DNA of 8,661 nt from Promethearchaeota archaeon (GTDB lineage: Archaea; Asgardarchaeota; Lokiarchaeia; Sigyniarchaeales; SOKP01): positions 1-8,661 of the forward strand of contig JAEORV010000040.1 of assembly GCA_016840695.1 (NCBI GenBank), given 5' to 3'. The notes under the pieces were generated by a model that ran no database searches, was not told the origin of the DNA, and saw only the letters and a program-made list of their open reading frames with translations. This document shows, one piece after another, positions 1 to 6,517 of the stretch (within the stretch, counting starts at the first letter, position 1; every line of letters begins with the position of its first letter). Made by a program: the position numbers and the translations under genes.

Positions 1-280
1 CAAGTTCGGTCTCCTCGTGAGAAAAAACCACGATGGCAGCGTTAGCTCCATAGAAAAACTTGTTACGCATTTCAGCGAACGCTTCTTGACCTCCCAAATC
101 CCAGATAATGAACGTTATGTCATTTTCTTCAATCTGATCTTTGTATTTCGTAACATCCGTCCCTAACGTCATCAGGTAATCCGTTTCAAACTTATCGTGC
201 ACGAAACGACGAATAAGACTGGTTTTTCCTACCCCTCCGTTTCCAACCATAACTACTTTGAATGCTAGCCTTTCAGACAT
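1..280 (-). CDS. Ras/Rab-like small GTPase (GTPase 1), C-terminal part beyond the window edge
   Basis: The first 93 residues of a Ras-superfamily GTP-binding protein are present; the gene runs off the left edge. Seen directly: a P-loop GNGGVGKT at residues 13-20, the switch I threonine in YLMTLG (Thr38), and the G3 motif as WDLGGQE (60-66) with the catalytic Gln65. After switch II comes AAIVVFSHEE, the same signature found in the two complete paralogues to the right. The G4 (NKxD) and G5 motifs would lie outside the window. The ATG at 280 is well supported: AGGAAGGAG lies 5 bases upstream, in the 23 bp gap after the preceding GTPase gene, which suggests cotranscription with that gene. The G3 motif has Gly where Rab and Ras have Ala, recalling the Arf-type DxGGQ, but the rest is Rab-like. 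Its role is unknown; Asgard small GTPases are usually proposed to act in membrane or cytoskeletal processes, which is inference. Confidence 0.9.
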   Translation of the reverse strand, partial: MSERLAFKVVMVGNGGVGKTSLIRRFVHDKFETDYLMTLGTDVTKYKDQIEENDITFIIWDLGGQEAFAEMRNKFFYGANAAIVVFSHEETEL

Positions 281-285
281 CTCTA

Positions 286-294
286 CTCCTTCCT
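286..294 (-). promoter_or_regulatory. Strong Shine-Dalgarno site of GTPase 1
   Basis: On the minus strand the bases read AGGAAGGAG, ending 5 bases before the ATG at 280. It contains GGAG, complementary to the archaeal 16S rRNA 3' end. It fixes the start of GTPase 1 and indicates leadered translation within a transcript that begins further upstream. Confidence 0.7.
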
Positions 295-303
295 AGAACT
301 ATT

Positions 304-882
304 TTATGAGCGATTAGCTCGTTCCTTTGATATTCTATGTAATTCATGCGTGAGTATTCTAAATGAGCTCATGACCCCTTCTCCAGTTAAGGCACTTGTC
401 TTGAAATAATCTAGAAGTCCTAAATCACTTGCTAATTTTTTTAGATTATTATCTGATTTTTGGTAACTATCATCTAAATATAAGTCTTCGGGATTTAAAT
501 CTACCTTATTGCCAAATAGGATAATGGGAATGTTACCACAATTTTCCCTGATGTGATCAAGCCATTTTTGTAAGTGCTGAAAGCTTTTTTCACCCTCTTC
601 GCTCTGTTCGTGAGAAAAAACTAAAATTGCCGCACTTGTTCCGGAAAAAAATCTCTGACGCACTTTAGAAAACTGGTCTTGTCCTGCGAGATCCCAAAAG
701 ATGAGGTTAACTTCGTCACCCCTTACCTCGCGGCCATATTTTGTAATCTCTACTCCTAACGTAACGAGATACTCTCTAGTAAAGGTTCCTTCTACAAAAC
801 GATTAATCAAGGACGTTTTTCCTACTGCTCCATCGCCGCATATTGCCACTTTGAACGTGTATATATCTTTTTGTTCGCTCAT
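304..882 (-). CDS. Ras/Rab-like small GTPase (GTPase 2), 192 aa
   Basis: A complete Ras-superfamily G domain predicted to bind and hydrolyse GTP. Motifs in order: G1 GDGAVGKT (16-23), switch I Thr41 in YLVTLG, G3 WDLAGQ (63-68) with catalytic Gln68, G4 NKVD (125-128), G5 TSALTG (162-167). About 37 residues separate the G4 Asn from the G5 Thr, some 7 more than I expect for Rab1-like proteins. The protein ends in ERANRS with no Cys, so there is no prenylation signal; there is no transmembrane segment or N-terminal extension. By hand count about 68 of the first 129 positions are identical to GTPase 3, without gaps, so the two are clear paralogues. A weak GGTGG lies about 10 bases upstream of the ATG. 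It sits 23 bp before GTPase 1 and 120 bp after GTPase 3. The exact cellular role is not deducible; regulators (GAP, GEF or Roadblock proteins) are not encoded in this window. Confidence 0.93.
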   Translation of the reverse strand: MSEQKDIYTFKVAICGDGAVGKTSLINRFVEGTFTREYLVTLGVEITKYGREVRGDEVNLIFWDLAGQDQFSKVRQRFFSGTSAAILVFSHEQSEEGEKSFQHLQKWLDHIRENCGNIPIILFGNKVDLNPEDLYLDDSYQKSDNNLKKLASDLGLLDYFKTSALTGEGVMSSFRILTHELHRISKERANRS

Positions 883-931
883 TTTATCATGCCACCGTTG
901 AATAATTGGTGATGATGTTAAAAATTATACT

Positions 932-939
932 CTTTATAG
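932..939 (-). promoter_or_regulatory. Candidate TATA box for GTPase 2/GTPase 1
   Basis: The minus strand reads CTATAAAG here, 50 bases upstream of the GTPase 2 ATG. A start site about 25 bases downstream would leave a leader of roughly 25-30 nt, enough for the weak GGTGG site. The whole 120 bp gap is AT-rich and holds other TATA-like strings, so the exact box is uncertain, and read-through from GTPase 3 is also possible. Confidence 0.3.
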
Positions 940-1002
940 AAAATAATAATTATATGCCATTATAAATGTTCTTATGTTATGCAAACATTATTAGAAGAAG
1001 AG

Positions 1003-1581
1003 TTAAGAACCTTGATCTTTCTCCTTAATTTGAAATACGTGATTCGTTAATGTTTTAAACGCAAAAGTCACTCCTTCACCTGTAAGAGCGCTTGTTTTGA
1101 GATAACCGAGAATTTTAAGCTCTTTCATGAGTTTTAGGATATTTTGGTCGGATTTTGGATGTTCCTTGTTTAAGATAAGTTCGTTCACATCGATTAAATC
1201 AATTTTATTTCCAAATAAGACAACAGGTATCTCTCCGCAATATTCAACAATATTATCAAGCCATTTAGGAATGTTTTGAAAGCTCCTATCACCTAGCTCA
1301 TTTTCTTCATGAGAAAATACAATGATCGCCGCGCTACTCCCTTTATAGAAGCTTTGACGCAACTGAGAAAAGTTGGTTTGCCCTGCAATATCCCAAAAGA
1401 CCAATTTTATTGCGTTTCCTTCCACGATGTCCTCAAATTTACTCAATTGGGCGCCAAGCGTCATGATATATTCCTTGTTGAACGTTCCCTTTGTATACTT
1501 GAGTATCAAGGACGTCTTGCCAACTTGCGCGTCGCCAACAATCACTACCTTGTATGTAAATTGTCGATCTGTATCAGTCAT
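1003..1581 (-). CDS. Ras/Rab-like small GTPase (GTPase 3), 192 aa
   Basis: A complete small GTPase paralogous to GTPases 1 and 2. Motifs: G1 GDAQVGKT (16-23), switch I Thr41 in YIMTLG, G3 WDIAGQ (63-68) with Gln68, G4 NKID (125-128), G5 TSALTG (163-168). The positions equivalent to Ras Gly12 and Gly13 are Ala18 and Gln19, so the P-loop differs from the other two copies; in Ras, changes at these positions slow hydrolysis, but Rab proteins tolerate Ser at the first, so no conclusion on activity is safe. The signature AAIIVFSHEE and the extended G4-G5 segment are shared with GTPase 2. The C-terminus (KEKDQGS) has no Cys, so no lipid anchor is predicted. The ATG at 1581 has a weak AGGA 8 bases upstream. 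It is separated from the upstream hypothetical gene by 127 bp containing a T10 terminator and so probably has its own promoter. Confidence 0.93.
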   Translation of the reverse strand: MTDTDRQFTYKVVIVGDAQVGKTSLILKYTKGTFNKEYIMTLGAQLSKFEDIVEGNAIKLVFWDIAGQTNFSQLRQSFYKGSSAAIIVFSHEENELGDRSFQNIPKWLDNIVEYCGEIPVVLFGNKIDLIDVNELILNKEHPKSDQNILKLMKELKILGYLKTSALTGEGVTFAFKTLTNHVFQIKEKDQGS

Positions 1582-1617
1582 GCTACTTTTCCTATAGATT
1601 ATTTACTTTTCATGGTT

Positions 1618-1625
1618 AATAAAAT
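1618..1625 (-). promoter_or_regulatory. Candidate TATA-like element for GTPase 3
   Basis: The minus strand reads ATTTTATT inside TTATTTTATTAA, 36 bases upstream of the GTPase 3 ATG, which would give a leader of about 10-15 nt. It lies downstream of the T10 terminator of the preceding gene, where a promoter is expected. The surroundings are very AT-rich, so chance is a real alternative. Confidence 0.25.
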
Positions 1626-1679
1626 AATGGTATTAATTGTCTCATAATTAGAAAAAAACTATGTAGATCATTAGATAAG

Positions 1680-1689
1680 AAAAAAAAAA
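1680..1689 (-). terminator. Oligo-T terminator after the 102-aa gene
   Basis: Ten consecutive T on the minus strand (A on plus), 19 bases after the stop codon of the 1709-2017 gene. Archaeal RNA polymerases terminate at such T-runs without needing a hairpin. A second run of 7 T (1652-1658) and the T6 just after the stop add to the effect. Confidence 0.6.
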
Positions 1690-1708
1690 GAGTTATTATA
1701 AAAAATCA

Positions 1709-2017
1709 TTATTTTGCTTGTGCTATTTTTATCGAATCTGCTTCGCTTATTAATGGGAGGATTTCAAATGTATATCCTTCTATTTGCCCATAAAAATTAT
1801 ATCGTTTACTTAAAGCAAGCATTCCTTGATATAATTTTTCTTCAGGACATTCATAAACCGTGATTCTTCTATATTTACCCTTGACAGATGGAGTACTCCA
1901 GTTGTGTAGTTTCTTTATAAAATCTGGATACGCGGGTTTATCTTTAGACATGTATATCTCAAAAAGAGCATTTGTTTTATGAGGAGGAAAGGTTCCTATG
2001 GTCATTATGTGATTCAT
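1709..2017 (-). CDS. Uncharacterised 102-aa protein, possible ferredoxin-like alpha/beta fold
   Basis: Function unknown. The protein is soluble-looking, with no signal peptide, no transmembrane segment and no cysteine pair (a single Cys near residue 57). Pattern: a beta-like start (IMTIGTFPPHK), an amphipathic helix, a basic middle with the beta-like KYRRITVYE, a helix (EEKLYQGMLALSKRYN), then GQIEGYTFEILPL and a short helix. This beta-alpha-beta-beta-alpha-beta order resembles a ferredoxin-like or dimeric alpha/beta-barrel fold. From memory, small proteins with a FPPHK start and an IEGY..xI.PL end occur in Asgard archaea and sulfate-reducing bacteria without assigned function; I cannot confirm membership. 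The start is ambiguous: Met1 at 2017 has only an AAAAGG-type weak site further upstream, and Met5 at 2005 would begin directly at the first strand. It is transcribed away from the alanyl-tRNA synthetase gene and ends at a T10 terminator, so it is probably monocistronic. Confidence 0.7.
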   Translation of the reverse strand: MNHIMTIGTFPPHKTNALFEIYMSKDKPAYPDFIKKLHNWSTPSVKGKYRRITVYECPEEKLYQGMLALSKRYNFYGQIEGYTFEILPLISEADSIKIAQAK

Positions 2018-2247
2018 TTTCTTTTTGCCTTTTTTTTTTACTAAAATGTTAAGTATAGTTTGTTATTATTAAATAGTATTTAAATTAATTGGTCTGAAAT
2101 TCTGCCACTAGTGATTATGATGATATGAGTTTATTAATTAGATCTTAATAGCGTGTTTTAATAAGTAAAAATTATTAGGAAAACCCATACTTTATTTATT
2201 ATTGTTTGAAGATTATTCTATAGTATTAAAGCGTACCATACCAAAAA
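2018..2247. promoter_or_regulatory. Divergent intergenic region with promoters for the 102-aa gene and alaS
   Basis: This 230 bp AT-rich stretch separates two divergent genes and must hold both promoters. For alaS, the best TATA candidates are TTTATTTATT at 2191-2200 (leader of about 25-30 nt), preceded by the purine-rich AGGAAAA, and TCTATAGT at 2217-2224, which would give a nearly leaderless mRNA. The alaS ATG has no Shine-Dalgarno sequence (only CCAAAAA before it), which fits leaderless or short-leader translation. For the minus-strand gene, AACTATACTT at 2060-2051 is a candidate. No convincing inverted repeat, RNA gene or small ORF was seen. Confidence 0.4.
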
Positions 2248-5166
2248 ATGCTCTCTGATAAAGAACAAAAAAAAGTTTTCAAGGAAATCGCCTCGAAGGA
2301 GCCTGATAAGTATTATCCAACAAAAGAGCTCAAATCTCTGGCTTATATGCGAAAGCATTGTAGTTGCGGGACTTATTTTTGGACAACTCACGAAGATCGA
2401 GATGTTTGTGGAGATCCTGCGTGTTCTGGAGGATTTCAGGTTGTACTTGACAATCCTTCTCCTATCAAATTGTCTTTTGCAGGGGTGTGGAAAAAAATCG
2501 TGGAAGTCTTGGAGCCAAGGGGATACAAACCAATCAAGAGATATCCGTGCGTGGCCAGGTGGAATCCTACCTCTGAATTTACTATTGCGTCCATATCAGC
2601 CTTCCAACCTTATGTAATAACTGGAGAAGTCGAACCTCCCGCAAAAAAGTTGATAATCCCACAATTTTGCTTGCGATTTAACGATATTGAAAATGTAGGC
2701 ATTACTGGCTCCCATTGTACGGGTTTTGTTATGATCGGACAGCATCTATTCGTTCCGCCAGAAGAATGGCACCAAGGAGAGCTTTTTATGGATATGCACG
2801 ACTTTATCACCAAGGGAGTTGGATTATCTAAGGAAGAAATAACCATTCACGAGGATTCTTGGGCGGGAGGGGGTTCATTTGGCTGTAGTCTCGAATTTTT
2901 TAGTAGAGGCGTGGAATTGTTCAATCAAGTTTACACGATGTTCGAACAAACTCCTGAAGGTCCACGAGAGCTCAAATTGAAAGTATTAGACATGGGTCTT
3001 GGCCAAGAACGAGTCGCTTGGTTTTCGCAGGGAACTCCCAACATGTACGAGGCAATCTTTCCCTTAGTCCTAAAGCGATTAAGAGAGAAAACGAAGATTG
3101 AACTGGATTTAGAGTTATATAACAAGTTTTCTCAATATTCTGCATACTTGAATGTTGACGAAGTCGATGACATGGACGCTGCGTGGCAAAAAGTTGCCGA
3201 TGAACTAAATGTGAGTGTTGAAGATTTAAGGGAAAAAATCATGCCGATGACAGGTCTTTATTCAATAGCCGAGCACGCAAGAAGTTTATTATTTGCAATT
3301 AACGACGGGAAACTTCCTTCCAATGTAGGTGGTGGTTATAATTTACGGGTCATTTTCAGGCGCGCAATAAGTTTTATTGATACTTTTAATTGGAAAATTG
3401 ATATGGCTGATGTATGCGCGTGGCACGCCGAAGAACTACAAGACATATTCCCTGAAGTGTCCGAACATTTAGATGAAATCAGAGAGATTCTGGATGTGGA
3501 AAGAGAAAAATTTTACGCAACGAAAAAGAAAGCGGCAAAGATATTGGATAAGATTTTGAAGAAAGGCGAAATATCTACTGAAACTCTCATTGAAATATAC
3601 GATTCAAACGGCATTAGTCCTGACATGGTAAAAGCTGCGGCAAAAACATTCAACATGAAAATAAAAATTCCTGATAATTTTTACGCTTTAGTTGTCGAAA
3701 GACACGAAAAAACCGAACAGATTCACGCCACGGGGAAAAACGTAGATATAGACCTCGAAAATGTTCCAGAAACAAAATCTTTATACTATTACGATTACAC
3801 TGACCTTTCTAATACAGCGAAGGTGTTAAAAATTTCGAATAAAATGGTCGTGTTGGATCAATCCGTTGCCTATGGTACCTCTGGAGGGCAACTTCACGAC
3901 ATTGGAACCATAAATAACCAACCATTTAACGACGTTATCAAGCAAGGTAATCACGTGATTCACGTTCTCGAAAATAAACCCAAGTTTAAAGAGGGGGACT
4001 CCGTAAAAGTCGAACTGGACAAGGAATGGCGATTTCAGCTCTCACAACATCACACGGCAACTCATATCGTTAATGCTGCCTCTCAAGAAATATTAGGTAG
4101 CCATGTGAATCAAGCCGGTGCAAAAAAAACGACGAAAAATGCTCACTTAGACATTACTCATTACGAACAAGTTCCTAAAGCACAACTCGACAAGATAGAA
4201 AAAAGAGCAAACGAAATAGTAAGTCAAGGAATCGCTCTCAATCTATCTTTCATGCCCCGTACTGAAGCCGAAAAAAAATATGGAATGAGTCTTTATCAAG
4301 GAGGTGCGGTACCGGGAAAAAATATAAGAGTTGTCGAGGTACCCGGGGTAGATGTTGAAGCTTGTGGAGGAACTCATCTAAATAATACTTCCGAAACGGG
4401 AAAAATCAAGATTATTAAATCGCAGAAGATTCAAGACGGTGTTGTGAGATTAACGTTTACCGCAGGTAATGCCACGGAAAAAATTAGTGAAGAACATGAG
4501 AAAATAATTGAGGAATTGCAAGCTTTACTAAATGTAACTCCAGACAAGCTCGTAGGGAGAGTTCAAGAACTATTAAGAAAGAGAAATAATCTAAATAAAG
4601 CCCTGAAGACGGGTAAGATAAACCAGGAAGATTTAAGTTTAAGTTCTGATACTACTTTTGATGGCGAGGTTATTACAAAAATCTCTCAGTCGATCAAAAC
4701 TCCTGAAGAAGAGCTACTATTAAAGGTTAAAAGTTTATTCTCTGAATGGACTGAAGCGAAAAAAAATCTAAAAGCTCACGAAAATCTGTTAAGCGCAGAT
4801 TATACTGAAGATCTAATTGAAAAAGCAACGGATTTCAAGGAGTTCAAGCTCATCGTGAAAGAATATGAAGCCATACCTCAAAAAGACCTTAAAAACCTAA
4901 GTCAGAGAATCATGAAGAAATCTAAGGACGCCATCACGGTTTTTGTTGATAAAATGGAAAAAGGAATTGGAGTAATTGGAATGTTAGGAACCAATCCATC
5001 AAAAGAGTTAAATTTTAACATGGGCTCGTTTGTAAGAGATTGCGTGTCTAATTTTGATGGAAAAGGCGGCGGTAATGTTGAGTATGGACAGGGCTTTATT
5101 GAGAATAAAACCTTAAATGTAAGAGATGTTATTACATATATAAACAATAAATTGAATGGGATGTAA
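2248..5166 (+). CDS. alaS: Alanyl-tRNA synthetase, archaeal type
   Basis: Charges tRNA-Ala with alanine using ATP and clears mischarged Ser/Gly-tRNA-Ala; a cytosolic class II synthetase. Domains: an N-terminal zinc module typical of archaeal AlaRS (Cys38, Cys40, Cys54, Cys59 around CGTYFWT and CGDPAC); catalytic core with motif 2 near CLRFND (141-146) and motif 3 GLGQER (250-255); tRNA-recognition domain with PSNVGGGYNLR (357-367), where Asn359 should match the Asn that reads the G3:U70 pair, and YDSNG, where Asp452 may match its partner; editing domain with zinc ligands HTATH (602-606) and CGGTH (706-710); and a C-terminal C-Ala/DHHA1 domain with the glycine motif GKGGG (938-942) followed by EYGQG. 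All expected catalytic and editing residues are present. At 972 residues it is somewhat longer than the roughly 900-930 I expect for archaeal AlaRS, the extra lying in the Lys/Glu-rich segment of about 750-900. The metallophosphoesterase gene follows one base after its stop. Confidence 0.97.
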   Translation: MLSDKEQKKVFKEIASKEPDKYYPTKELKSLAYMRKHCSCGTYFWTTHEDRDVCGDPACSGGFQVVLDNPSPIKLSFAGVWKKIVEVLEPRGYKPIKRYPCVARWNPTSEFTIASISAFQPYVITGEVEPPAKKLIIPQFCLRFNDIENVGITGSHCTGFVMIGQHLFVPPEEWHQGELFMDMHDFITKGVGLSKEEITIHEDSWAGGGSFGCSLEFFSRGVELFNQVYTMFEQTPEGPRELKLKVLDMGLGQERVAWFSQGTPNMYEAIFPLVLKRLREKTKIELDLELYNKFSQYSAYLNVDEVDDMDAAWQKVADELNVSVEDLREKIMPMTGLYSIAEHARSLLFAINDGKLPSNVGGGYNLRVIFRRAISFIDTFNWKIDMADVCAWHAEELQDIFPEVSEHLDEIREILDVEREKFYATKKKAAKILDKILKKGEISTETLIEIYDSNGISPDMVKAAAKTFNMKIKIPDNFYALVVERHEKTEQIHATGKNVDIDLENVPETKSLYYYDYTDLSNTAKVLKISNKMVVLDQSVAYGTSGGQLHDIGTINNQPFNDVIKQGNHVIHVLENKPKFKEGDSVKVELDKEWRFQLSQHHTATHIVNAASQEILGSHVNQAGAKKTTKNAHLDITHYEQVPKAQLDKIEKRANEIVSQGIALNLSFMPRTEAEKKYGMSLYQGGAVPGKNIRVVEVPGVDVEACGGTHLNNTSETGKIKIIKSQKIQDGVVRLTFTAGNATEKISEEHEKIIEELQALLNVTPDKLVGRVQELLRKRNNLNKALKTGKINQEDLSLSSDTTFDGEVITKISQSIKTPEEELLLKVKSLFSEWTEAKKNLKAHENLLSADYTEDLIEKATDFKEFKLIVKEYEAIPQKDLKNLSQRIMKKSKDAITVFVDKMEKGIGVIGMLGTNPSKELNFNMGSFVRDCVSNFDGKGGGNVEYGQGFIENKTLNVRDVITYINNKLNGM

Positions 5167-5167
5167 T

Positions 5168-5980
5168 ATGGTAAATATTATTCAAGTTACTGATTTTCAC
5201 TATGGAAGTGAGTTCCAAGACGAGTATTTTGATAATATGATTCAATACATTAAGGATAATAATCCGGATGCCGTGATAGTCAGCGGTGATCTCGTTCACA
5301 AAGGACGTTATCGCCAATATCAAAAGTTCTTGCCTTATTACGAAAGGTTAAAAGAAGTAGCACCACATATCATTGCAATTCCTGGGAATCACGATGTAAA
5401 AAATAACGGAATAATATTTTTCGAGAAATTAATAGGTCCAAGACGCTCAACTTTGCTCCTTCCAGAAAAGAACACGATTATTGTTGGAGTCTGTAGCGCA
5501 AAAGACGACGTGAGTACGGGAGAAATTGGCGATGAACAACTCGATTGGGTAGCTCGTCAGTTTAACGAGAGCACTTTAGAAAATAGAATTATTGCAATGC
5601 ATCATCACGCAATTGCCGTGCCTTATAGCGGTCGCAAGCAAACTACCTTGACTGATGCAGGCGAAATGATAGAGTTAGCTCAATTATTCAAGGTTGACCT
5701 GATCATCATGGGACATAAGCACATACCACATGCATACGTGATCGGTCCTACGACTTTTCTCTACTGTGGAACGTCTACATCTAACAAAGTGCGCGCAGAC
5801 GATACTCCAAGCTTCAATCACATCATTCTTGATGAGGGTGATTTAGAAGTTCAGATGGTAAATTCTATCACGCTGAAAAAATCGCTTCTATTAGAACGTA
5901 AAGAAGGCCATACGAGATTCGTTAGACCGAGGCGAACTCGCATCGAACATTTATTAAAATCAGAAGTGTGGGACGATTAA
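5168..5980 (+). CDS. Calcineurin-like metallophosphoesterase (CpdA/Icc-like)
   Basis: A dinuclear-metal phosphoesterase of the calcineurin-like superfamily, 270 residues. All motifs are visible: DFH (Asp9, His11), GDLVHKG (40-46), GNHD (73-76), HHH (145-147) and GHKH (182-185). The spacing and size are those of the class III cyclic-nucleotide phosphodiesterase/CpdA-type group, but the superfamily also includes nucleotide, Ap4A and phospholipid hydrolases, so the substrate is open. There is no signal peptide or membrane segment, so it is cytosolic. I chose the ATG at 5168, one base after the alaS stop: homologous proteins begin just before the first strand, and the alternative ATG at 5156 lies inside alaS and adds only MGCN. 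A basic tail (RKEGHTRFVRPRRTR) of about 30 residues follows the catalytic domain. Translational coupling to alaS is likely, with the NUDIX gene following 8 bases after the stop. Confidence 0.93.
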   Translation: MVNIIQVTDFHYGSEFQDEYFDNMIQYIKDNNPDAVIVSGDLVHKGRYRQYQKFLPYYERLKEVAPHIIAIPGNHDVKNNGIIFFEKLIGPRRSTLLLPEKNTIIVGVCSAKDDVSTGEIGDEQLDWVARQFNESTLENRIIAMHHHAIAVPYSGRKQTTLTDAGEMIELAQLFKVDLIIMGHKHIPHAYVIGPTTFLYCGTSTSNKVRADDTPSFNHIILDEGDLEVQMVNSITLKKSLLLERKEGHTRFVRPRRTRIEHLLKSEVWDD

Positions 5981-5988
5981 TCAAAACC

Positions 5989-6408
5989 ATGTCAAGACCA
6001 GAAACCCCCTTATTGACGGTAGATGCTGTAATTCTGTATGAAAGCGATAAATTAGTCTTGATTCGCAGGAAAAATCCTCCATATCAAGGAGAATTAGCGA
6101 TCCCAGGGGGATTTGTTGACATCGGAGAAACTGTAGAAAACGCTTGTATTAGGGAAGCCCGTGAAGAAACTAACCTTAACGTGAAAATAAACAATTTAAT
6201 TGGCGTGTTTTCTGATCCAAAAAGAGATCCACGAGGTCATACTGTTACAATAGCCTTTTTATGCGAGCCAGCAGATAAAAAAAGTAAACCAAAAGCTCAA
6301 GATGATGCTGCAGCTTTGGAAATTATTCCCTTGTCAAAGATTTCTTCTTTAACATTGGCATTTGACCACTTGGAAATCATAAAAGCATCAGGAATATTAC
6401 CAGAATGA
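5989..6408 (+). CDS. NUDIX hydrolase, ADP-ribose pyrophosphatase-like
   Basis: A 139-residue NUDIX protein that cleaves a nucleoside diphosphate linked to another group. The Nudix box spans residues 41-63: GFVDIGE then REAREETNL, with the metal-binding REAREE intact; the usual Gly near its end is Asn62, a common variation. The N-terminal TPLLTVDAVIL and the RRKNPPYQGELAIPGGFVD context are those of archaeal ADP-ribose pyrophosphatase-like NUDIX enzymes; the substrate remains a family-based guess. The ATG at 5989 gives the MSRPETPLLTVDA start typical of relatives; an in-frame GTG at 5968 would overlap the preceding gene and add seven residues without support. It is the last gene of the alaS group, 8 bases after the phosphoesterase stop, and is followed by an oligo-T terminator 44 bases downstream. 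Confidence 0.92.
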   Translation: MSRPETPLLTVDAVILYESDKLVLIRRKNPPYQGELAIPGGFVDIGETVENACIREAREETNLNVKINNLIGVFSDPKRDPRGHTVTIAFLCEPADKKSKPKAQDDAAALEIIPLSKISSLTLAFDHLEIIKASGILPE

Positions 6409-6452
6409 TTATAACTCAGTTTTTCTAAATCACGAGTATAATTGTTAGATTA

Positions 6453-6460
6453 TTTTTTTT
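6453..6460 (+). terminator. Oligo-T terminator after the NUDIX gene
   Basis: Eight consecutive T on the plus strand, 44 bases after the NUDIX stop and just upstream of the TATA box of the E1 operon. This position is as expected for a boundary between two transcription units. Confidence 0.55.
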
Positions 6461-6477
6461 CACATGACTTCTAAAAG

Positions 6478-6485
6478 TTATATAA
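6478..6485 (+). promoter_or_regulatory. TATA box of the E1 alpha/beta operon
   Basis: TTATATAA is close to the archaeal consensus, and AAAAG directly upstream could serve as a BRE. A start site about 25 bases downstream would fall near 6508-6511, leaving a leader of about 10 nt before the ATG at 6518. The box lies inside the longer reading frame that begins at 6464, which argues that the shorter E1 alpha start is the real one. Confidence 0.55.
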
Positions 6486-6517
6486 CAATTTGTCTTAATA
6501 CAAATATTGTGAGCAAC

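Noticed and set aside
701..901. Plus-strand open frame of 66 codons opposite GTPase 2
   Set aside because: It is antisense to a clearly conserved GTPase, low in domain-like sequence, and has no homology or ribosome site that I can see.
1309..1647. Plus-strand open frames opposite GTPase 3
   Set aside because: They lie opposite the conserved P-loop and switch regions of a real gene, and their composition is that of a reverse-strand shadow.
2018..2247. T-box or other riboswitch in the alaS leader
   Set aside because: No conserved T-box sequence or stable hairpin is visible, and T-boxes are a bacterial feature; the likely leader is at most a few tens of bases.
2402..3125. Short frames on both strands within alaS
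   Set aside because: The alaS frame carries all catalytic motifs continuously across this stretch; the others are shadows.
5156..5167. Upstream ATG for the metallophosphoesterase
   Set aside because: It adds only MGCN inside alaS; the ATG at 5168 is one base after the alaS stop and begins at the conserved first strand.
4902..5323. Minus-strand frames opposite the end of alaS and the start of the phosphoesterase
   Set aside because: They overlap two strongly supported genes and show no recognisable domain.
5968..5988. GTG start for the NUDIX hydrolase
   Set aside because: It overlaps the preceding gene and adds seven residues unlike the family start; the ATG at 5989 matches the expected TPLLTVDA beginning.
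6464..6517. ATG at 6464 for E1 alpha
   Set aside because: The added 18 residues do not resemble the family, and the stretch contains the best TATA box of the window.
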